Shown: positions 16,456-19,982 of the stretch, one piece after another
How the letters are laid out: each line of letters begins with the position of its first letter
How positions within the stretch are numbered: the stretch's first letter is position 1
NCBI GenBank assembly: GCA_023411225.1
Contig: JAEYPA010000054.1
Coordinates: forward strand, 1 to 19,982
Length of the DNA: 19,982 nt
From: Bacillota bacterium
GTDB lineage: Bacteria; Bacillota; Clostridia; Lachnospirales; Lachnospiraceae
Direction: 5' to 3'
Position numbers and translations under genes: made by a program
Notes under the pieces: model-generated
What the model saw: the letters and a program-made list of their open reading frames with translations, nothing else
Database searches by the model: none
What the model was told of the DNA's origin: nothing

Positions 16456-16472
16456 ATGGACAATCCATTGTC
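16456..16472. promoter_or_regulatory. Overlapping palindromes upstream of the sigma factor
   Basis: GACAAT-CC-ATTGTC (16459-16472) is a perfect 6-2-6 inverted repeat and overlaps a second one, ATGGA-CAA-TCCAT (16456-16468). They sit about 85-100 bases before the sigma gene start. A TATAAT lies downstream at 16499-16504, without a well-spaced -35. This could be an operator. The role is inferred only from symmetry and position. Confidence 0.3.
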
Positions 16473-16555
16473 AGAAAATCAATAGTCTATACGAAATATA
16501 TAATGAAGGCAGGTTATTAAGTATTTATAAAACAAGGAATTATGGGGGGTGAAAT

Positions 16556-17119
16556 ATGAAAGTTACAGAGCTAAATTTTGTTAAGGTGATTATGAGGAAG
16601 GAAGAAAAAGGGCTTCTTTATGTAGTTGATGAATATGGATGGATAATACAGTCGGTAGTACGTAAGTCTCTTTTCCGAATTCCTGATTATGAGGAGGAGT
16701 GTATTAATGATGTTCTGTTAGCAATATGGGAAGGGATTGAAGGATTTCAGCCAGAGATAAGTACATTTAAGAATTGGGTTGCAGGTATCGCTAGATTTAA
16801 GGCAATTGATTATAAGAGGAAATATCTTAAAAAGTTTACAGAATGCTCGCTTATTGATGATTATGAAATAAAAGATGAATATGCTGAAAGGCAAATGATA
16901 CAGATTGAGTTACAAGAAGAGATAAAAGAAATACTTGATCAGCTTTCTGAGAAGGATAGGAAGATATTTGAAATGGTCTATATCGATGAAAAAACAATAG
17001 ATGATGTTGCAGAACAAATAGGTATGAAGAAAGATACTATTTATCAAAGAATCTCTAGGGCACGAAAGAAAATACGAGGTAATAAATTGGTCAAAATGGA
17101 CGTTGGTACTGGTCGATAG
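16556..17119 (+). CDS. ECF-like sigma-70 family sigma factor
   Basis: A 187-residue RNA polymerase sigma factor with only regions 2 and 4. ATG 16556 follows a GGGGGGTG run (16544-16551). Region 2 (about 22-92) includes DVLLAIWEGIEGF and FKNWVAGIARFKAIDYKRK, the usual core-binding and -10-recognition helices. Region 4 (about 120-175) has LSEKDRKIFEMVYIDEKTI followed by the helix-turn-helix DDVAEQIGMKKDTIYQRISR, recognising the -35. It is followed 81 bases later by a DUF4179 membrane protein, a pairing common in clostridia, where the second gene is thought to restrain the sigma factor. Regulon and trigger are unknown. Confidence 0.93.
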   Translation: MKVTELNFVKVIMRKEEKGLLYVVDEYGWIIQSVVRKSLFRIPDYEEECINDVLLAIWEGIEGFQPEISTFKNWVAGIARFKAIDYKRKYLKKFTECSLIDDYEIKDEYAERQMIQIELQEEIKEILDQLSEKDRKIFEMVYIDEKTIDDVAEQIGMKKDTIYQRISRARKKIRGNKLVKMDVGTGR

Positions 17120-17200
17120 GAATTTTTGGTCAAACTAAAATAGAGTTATAAAATAATAATCTAGAGTATGTCACAGATTATAAAGAAAGGGTGAGCTATT

Positions 17201-18253
17201 TTGGATAAATATAGTTTGATAAACAAGATTATTACATATATACCAAACCAAGAGGAGACTGAGGTCATAAACGATGATTTAAATAAAATGCGTGGGATGG
17301 TCAAAGTAATCACAAATACTCGTAAAATTAAAACTGCGAGGACTATAGTATTAAAGCGAGTTGCTATTGTGATTGGAGTATTGTTTCTAGGAAGTGGTGT
17401 AACAGTAGCAGCTACTTCATATATATGGAAGATTCATTTATCAAAGTACTTTGGATCAACATCTGAGCAAGAGAATTTTTTAAATAATGTAGGAAATGTA
17501 AATGAGTATGTAAAAGATAGAATTGTGGATACAAGTAAGAATATAAAAGTTCAGATAGAGCAGTCTGTCGCAGTGAAAGGAATGTTATATGTTCTTTTGA
17601 AAGTGGAACTACCCCAAAATCAGACTTTTACAGAGGACTATGTGTTTCAGCATGACTGGATTCAGACTGGTTCCTCCTATGATGCAGATAAGGCATATGA
17701 GTTTGCAATGTCCTCCAATGACCGTCCAGAGTTGGTTGATTATGACGGTAATGTTGGATGGTTTGTATGTGAAATTGAAAGAGCAGCCTATGATTTTAAT
17801 GGCAAGCAGGTCACTATTTTATTAGATGGTCTTACTCCGTCACATGCTACGGACTCAGACTTATTGTATGATAATCCAGTTGGATCCTGGAAGTTATCCT
17901 TTGTAGTGGATTGTAATGATCCGATGATTAGAGAAATCGAAGTAAATAAAACGTATGAGTTAGATGGAGATAGCATTTTAATTAATAAAATCGTGATAAC
18001 ACCATTATATTTGCGGATTTACCATGGAGATAAGAATAGTAATGGCAATGAAAATTTACCTGATGATATAAGTTTGTTATTAAAAGACGGTACCATAATT
18101 AATAAATACTGGAGCTATTCTGAAGATGCTGAAGGTGCAAGAGATAAAGGCATAGATGGTGGAGGGTATCACCAATCCAACTTCAAAGAAATTATAGACA
18201 TGAATGATGTGGTTGCAATCATGTTAGATGGCAAAAGAATTGTTTTTGAGTAA
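17201..18253 (+). CDS. DUF4179-type membrane protein, probable anti-sigma partner
   Basis: A 350-residue single-pass membrane protein. It starts at TTG 17201, with AAAGGGTGAG (17187-17196) about six to eight bases upstream. About 50 cytoplasmic, fairly charged residues (KMRGMVKVITNTRKIKTART) come before a membrane helix (about 53-72, VAIVIGVLFLGSGVTVAA). A large outer domain follows, with beta-rich stretches (MLYVLLKVELP, WKLSFVVDC, ILINKIVITPLYLRIYHG, SLLLKDGTII). The topology and the second position in a sigma operon fit the DUF4179 proteins of clostridia, and the short cytoplasmic tail is the likely sigma-binding part. No zinc-binding HxxxCxxC motif of classical ZAS anti-sigma factors is present. 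Regulation of the sigma factor is inferred from context. Confidence 0.75.
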   Translation: MDKYSLINKIITYIPNQEETEVINDDLNKMRGMVKVITNTRKIKTARTIVLKRVAIVIGVLFLGSGVTVAATSYIWKIHLSKYFGSTSEQENFLNNVGNVNEYVKDRIVDTSKNIKVQIEQSVAVKGMLYVLLKVELPQNQTFTEDYVFQHDWIQTGSSYDADKAYEFAMSSNDRPELVDYDGNVGWFVCEIERAAYDFNGKQVTILLDGLTPSHATDSDLLYDNPVGSWKLSFVVDCNDPMIREIEVNKTYELDGDSILINKIVITPLYLRIYHGDKNSNGNENLPDDISLLLKDGTIINKYWSYSEDAEGARDKGIDGGGYHQSNFKEIIDMNDVVAIMLDGKRIVFE

Positions 18254-18336
18254 TAGATCAACGTAGATGAAGGATTCAATGATAATTCAGAAGCGAAAGC
18301 GGATTGAAATTTAATGCACCTTTCGCAGAAAAACAA

Positions 18337-18365
18337 TTGGGAAAAAAGCCTTACTATGATATACT
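18337..18365 (+). promoter_or_regulatory. Promoter of the isochorismatase-family gene, with overlapping dyad
   Basis: TTGGGA (18337-18342) and TATACT (18360-18365) are separated by exactly 17 bases. An interrupted inverted repeat overlaps it: AAGCCT (18346-18351) with AGGCTT (18383-18388), and inside that GATAT (18358-18362) with ATATC (18377-18381). The dyad could be an operator or part of a leader structure. The leader would be about 80 bases. Confidence 0.45.
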
Positions 18366-18451
18366 AAGTTTATTTCATATCGAGGCTTCCTTCTATGAAA
18401 GGGGCGCGAACATTGGAAGTTACAGTATTTAGGCAATAGGAGGAGACTAAA

Positions 18452-18964
18452 ATGGTTTTATTGGTAGTAGATACTCAAGACATGATTATGACAGAGGAAT
18501 TGTATGCATATGATATCTTCGTTCATAATGTTACAAATCTAATATCATCTGCGAGAAAAAGTAATATCGAAGTTATTTACATACGTCACGATGACGGAAC
18601 AGAATTGACTGCAGGTGCCAATGGGTTTGAAATATTTAGCCAATTTACACCACGTGACGGGGAAAAAATATTTGACAAAAACTTTAATAGCGCTTTTAGA
18701 AATACAGGATTATTGGATTATTTATTACAAAAGCAGGAACATCAAGTTATGGTTATTGGATTACAAACTGATTATTGTATGGATGCTACCGTTAAATGCG
18801 GTTTTGAACATGGATTTAAAATGATAGTTCCAGCCTATTGTAATACCACTGTCGATAATGAGTATATGACAAGTGAAAAAACATATGAATATTACAATCA
18901 AAAAATGTGGAATAAAAGATATGCAGAGTGTGTTACTTTTGAAGAGGCTTTGGCTATGTTGTAA
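18452..18964 (+). CDS. Isochorismatase-family cysteine hydrolase
   Basis: A 170-residue cytoplasmic hydrolase. ATG 18452 has a very strong AGGAGGAG (18438-18445) at six bases. The catalytic triad of the family is complete: Asp7 in MVLLVVDTQD, Lys76 in EKIFDKNFNSAF, and Cys109 in VIGLQTDYCMDATVKCGFEHGF, the latter with the typical helix following. The family includes isochorismatases, nicotinamidases and N-carbamoyl amidases. The presence of the catalytic Cys makes an amidase-type activity on a small amide or ureide most likely, and the substrate is not readable. It has its own likely promoter, so it need not belong to the sigma/DUF4179 operon upstream. It ends 40 bases before repeat copy B. 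Confidence 0.92.
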   Translation: MVLLVVDTQDMIMTEELYAYDIFVHNVTNLISSARKSNIEVIYIRHDDGTELTAGANGFEIFSQFTPRDGEKIFDKNFNSAFRNTGLLDYLLQKQEHQVMVIGLQTDYCMDATVKCGFEHGFKMIVPAYCNTTVDNEYMTSEKTYEYYNQKMWNKRYAECVTFEEALAML

Positions 18965-19003
18965 AGTTGTTCCTAGATTATAGGTAATTTTGTGTAGTAA
19001 AAT

Positions 19004-19050
19004 GATGAGAATTGGCCCATGTGGACTCCAGTAGGAGGGATATGGGCTAT
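19004..19050 (+). repeat. Repeated hairpin, copy B (terminator-like)
   Basis: Same element as 16390-16439. The outer stem GCCCATG (19015-19021) pairs with TATGGGC (19041-19047), one G-U; the apical stem is CTCC (19026-19029) / GGAG (19034-19037); a T-rich end follows. The 5' half is identical to copy A except at one base (19022). The 3' half differs mainly in the loop and by changes that keep G-U or normal pairing. It again contains AGGAGG followed three bases later by ATG. Confidence 0.82.
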
Positions 19051-19064
19051 TTTAGTGAGTGTTA

Positions 19065-19073
19065 TGGTATACT
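19065..19073 (+). promoter_or_regulatory. Possible extended -10 promoter before the macro-domain pseudogene
   Basis: TGG-TATACT at 19065-19073, matching the TGn extended -10 pattern at 5409 and 9554. The -35 region would fall inside repeat copy B and is poor. The gene start at 19115 follows 41 bases later with AAGGAG at 19101-19106. Confidence 0.35.
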
Positions 19074-19114
19074 TAATATAAATCAAGAAGGAAGTAAAGA
19101 AAGGAGAAACATAA

Positions 19115-19958
19115 ATGGAAGAAACGAGAAAAATCAGTAATCGAATGAAAAAAGCAGATGTATGTGCATTTACTTTTTCGGCCTCTGGTGCAATGGGAAA
19201 CCCGGGATGTGTGCTTGCTATTGTCAAGGAAAATGGAAAACAGTTATCTATGAAGGTAATTTCTTGTTTGATAATCCGCCACTTGAGAAAGTGATAGAAC
19301 TGTTCCCAGAACTTACAGATTTCTTTGAGAAGAACAAATTGGATGCGGCATGGGAATATGAATATCTTGGCGCAGGAAACCATCTTTTTATGAGAAAGGA
19401 AATACATAAAAAACTGGAGAGCAAGTATAAAAAGATAAATGAGAGTGATATCTATGAATGTAGCTTCGGAGATATCCTAAATATCTGTAATCACTATGAT
19501 ATAACAAAATCATTTACCTTGATGGAAGGGATAAAAGGGGATATCACAAAGATTGATTATGAAGAGGACTTTTAGAAGAATGCAGAAAACTAAATGGTTG
19601 TGAAACTGGAGAGGCAAAGCTCACTGGAGCCTATCATCTTCCATGTAAATATGTGATTCATACGGTAGGACCTGTGTGGAATGATGGCAGTCATAAGGAA
19701 GCAGAACTTTTGGCTAACTGTTATGTGAGCTCGCTTGAATTTGCAAGAATAAATCAGATACGCTCCATCGCTTTTCCATCCATTTCTACAGGAGTATATG
19801 GATATCCTACTGATAAAGCGTCAGTGACAGCAGTAACAGCAGTAAAAGAGTATGTAAAGAAATATCCGGATGCATTTGACCTGATCACCTGGGTTCTCTT
19901 CGATTTCAAGACATATGAAATCTATAAAGATACCATTGAAAGAAGTTTTTATGATTAA
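19115..19958 (+). pseudogene. Macro-domain (ADP-ribose-binding) protein gene, broken in two places
   Basis: Three consecutive reading-frame pieces read as one decayed gene. Piece 1 (19115 to about 19240; AAGGAG ribosome site eight bases before) codes for MKKADVCAFTFSASGAMGNP and continues to KENGK, then runs into a stop in its own frame. Piece 2 (from 19240, stop TAG 19573-19575) continues with TVIYEGNFLFDNPPLEKVIE and reaches the macro-domain start GDITKID. One lost A in the A-run 19237-19240 explains the switch. Piece 3 (19563-19958) resumes at GLLEECRKLNGCETGEAKLT and keeps IHTVGPVW, FPSISTGVYGYP and the domain end. Intact macro domains have about 25 residues between GDITK and LLEECR, with the NAAN and GGGGVDGAIH ADP-ribose-binding loops; these are missing. 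The protein is probably non-functional. The N-terminal region of about 120 residues is not a domain I recognise. Confidence 0.78.
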
Positions 19959-19982
19959 GAACTTAGAAGAAGTTCATGGAAG

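Noticed and set aside
18293..18326. Inverted repeat GCGAAAG / CTTTCGC after the DUF4179 gene as terminator
   Set aside because: Seven pairs with a 20-base loop, followed by an A-rich rather than T-rich sequence.
19230..19245. Programmed -1 frameshift in the macro-domain gene
   Set aside because: The slip site has only four As, there is no clear downstream stem or upstream stimulatory ribosome site, and the second lesion further on points to decay.
18973..19407. Reverse-strand frame of 144 codons over the macro-domain pseudogene
   Set aside because: It is antisense to recognisable macro-domain protein pieces. Its similarity to a reverse frame near 16400 comes only from the hairpin repeat.
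1..19982. CRISPR arrays, tRNA/rRNA genes, transposases, integrases, prophage genes
   Set aside because: None was recognised on either strand. The only repeats seen are the two hairpin copies and the related terminator tips.

Overview
The window looks like a low-GC Gram-positive anaerobe, most probably a member of the Lachnospiraceae related to Lachnoclostridium phytofermentans. The reasons are the AT-rich sequence, strong AGGAGG-type ribosome binding sites, GTG/TTG starts, intrinsic terminators with T-tracts, a sigma/DUF4179 gene pair, and BspA-like leucine-rich-repeat/fibronectin-III surface proteins. This placement is by recognition only; no database was searched. All genes I can support lie on the + strand.

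Region 1 (1-5340) is sugar uptake and taxis. It is the 3' part of a rhamnose-type ABC importer operon: permease rhaP (start lies before the window), permease rhaQ, lipoprotein receptor rhaS and L-rhamnose mutarotase rhaM. A textbook terminator follows, and only 24 bases after it a methyl-accepting chemotaxis protein begins. The importer brings in the sugar and the mutarotase interconverts its anomers. The chemoreceptor may be expressed by read-through and could link taxis to this sugar (inference).

Region 2 (5341-9470) has two single-gene units, each with its own terminator: a secreted LRR/Cys-motif/FN3 surface protein flanked by two look-alike terminators, and a metal-dependent amidohydrolase of the prolidase/imidazolonepropionase type.

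Region 3 (9471-13065) holds a large membrane sensor for cyclic-di-GMP turnover (dCACHE-HAMP-PAS-GGDEF-EAL, both catalytic motifs intact) and a small stand-alone GyrI-like effector-binding protein.

Region 4 (13066-16385) is an OmpR/VanR-type response regulator, its histidine kinase and a membrane-anchored extracytoplasmic protein of unknown function. These are probably one operon.

Region 5 (16386-19050) has an ECF-like sigma factor, a membrane DUF4179 protein (probable regulator of the sigma factor) and an isochorismatase-family hydrolase. The block is bracketed by two copies of a ~47-base hairpin repeat whose 5' half is almost identical between copies. In each copy the hairpin buries a Shine-Dalgarno sequence and an ATG.

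Region 6 (19051-19982) is a decayed macro-domain (ADP-ribose-binding) gene. Its pieces remain in order in three reading frames, with a one-base loss in an A-run and an internal deletion that removed the ADP-ribose-binding NAAN/GGGGVDGAIH segment.

No rRNA, tRNA, CRISPR array, transposase or integrase was seen. The least explained items are the repeated hairpin pair, the eroded macro-domain gene and the terminator placed directly before the chemoreceptor.
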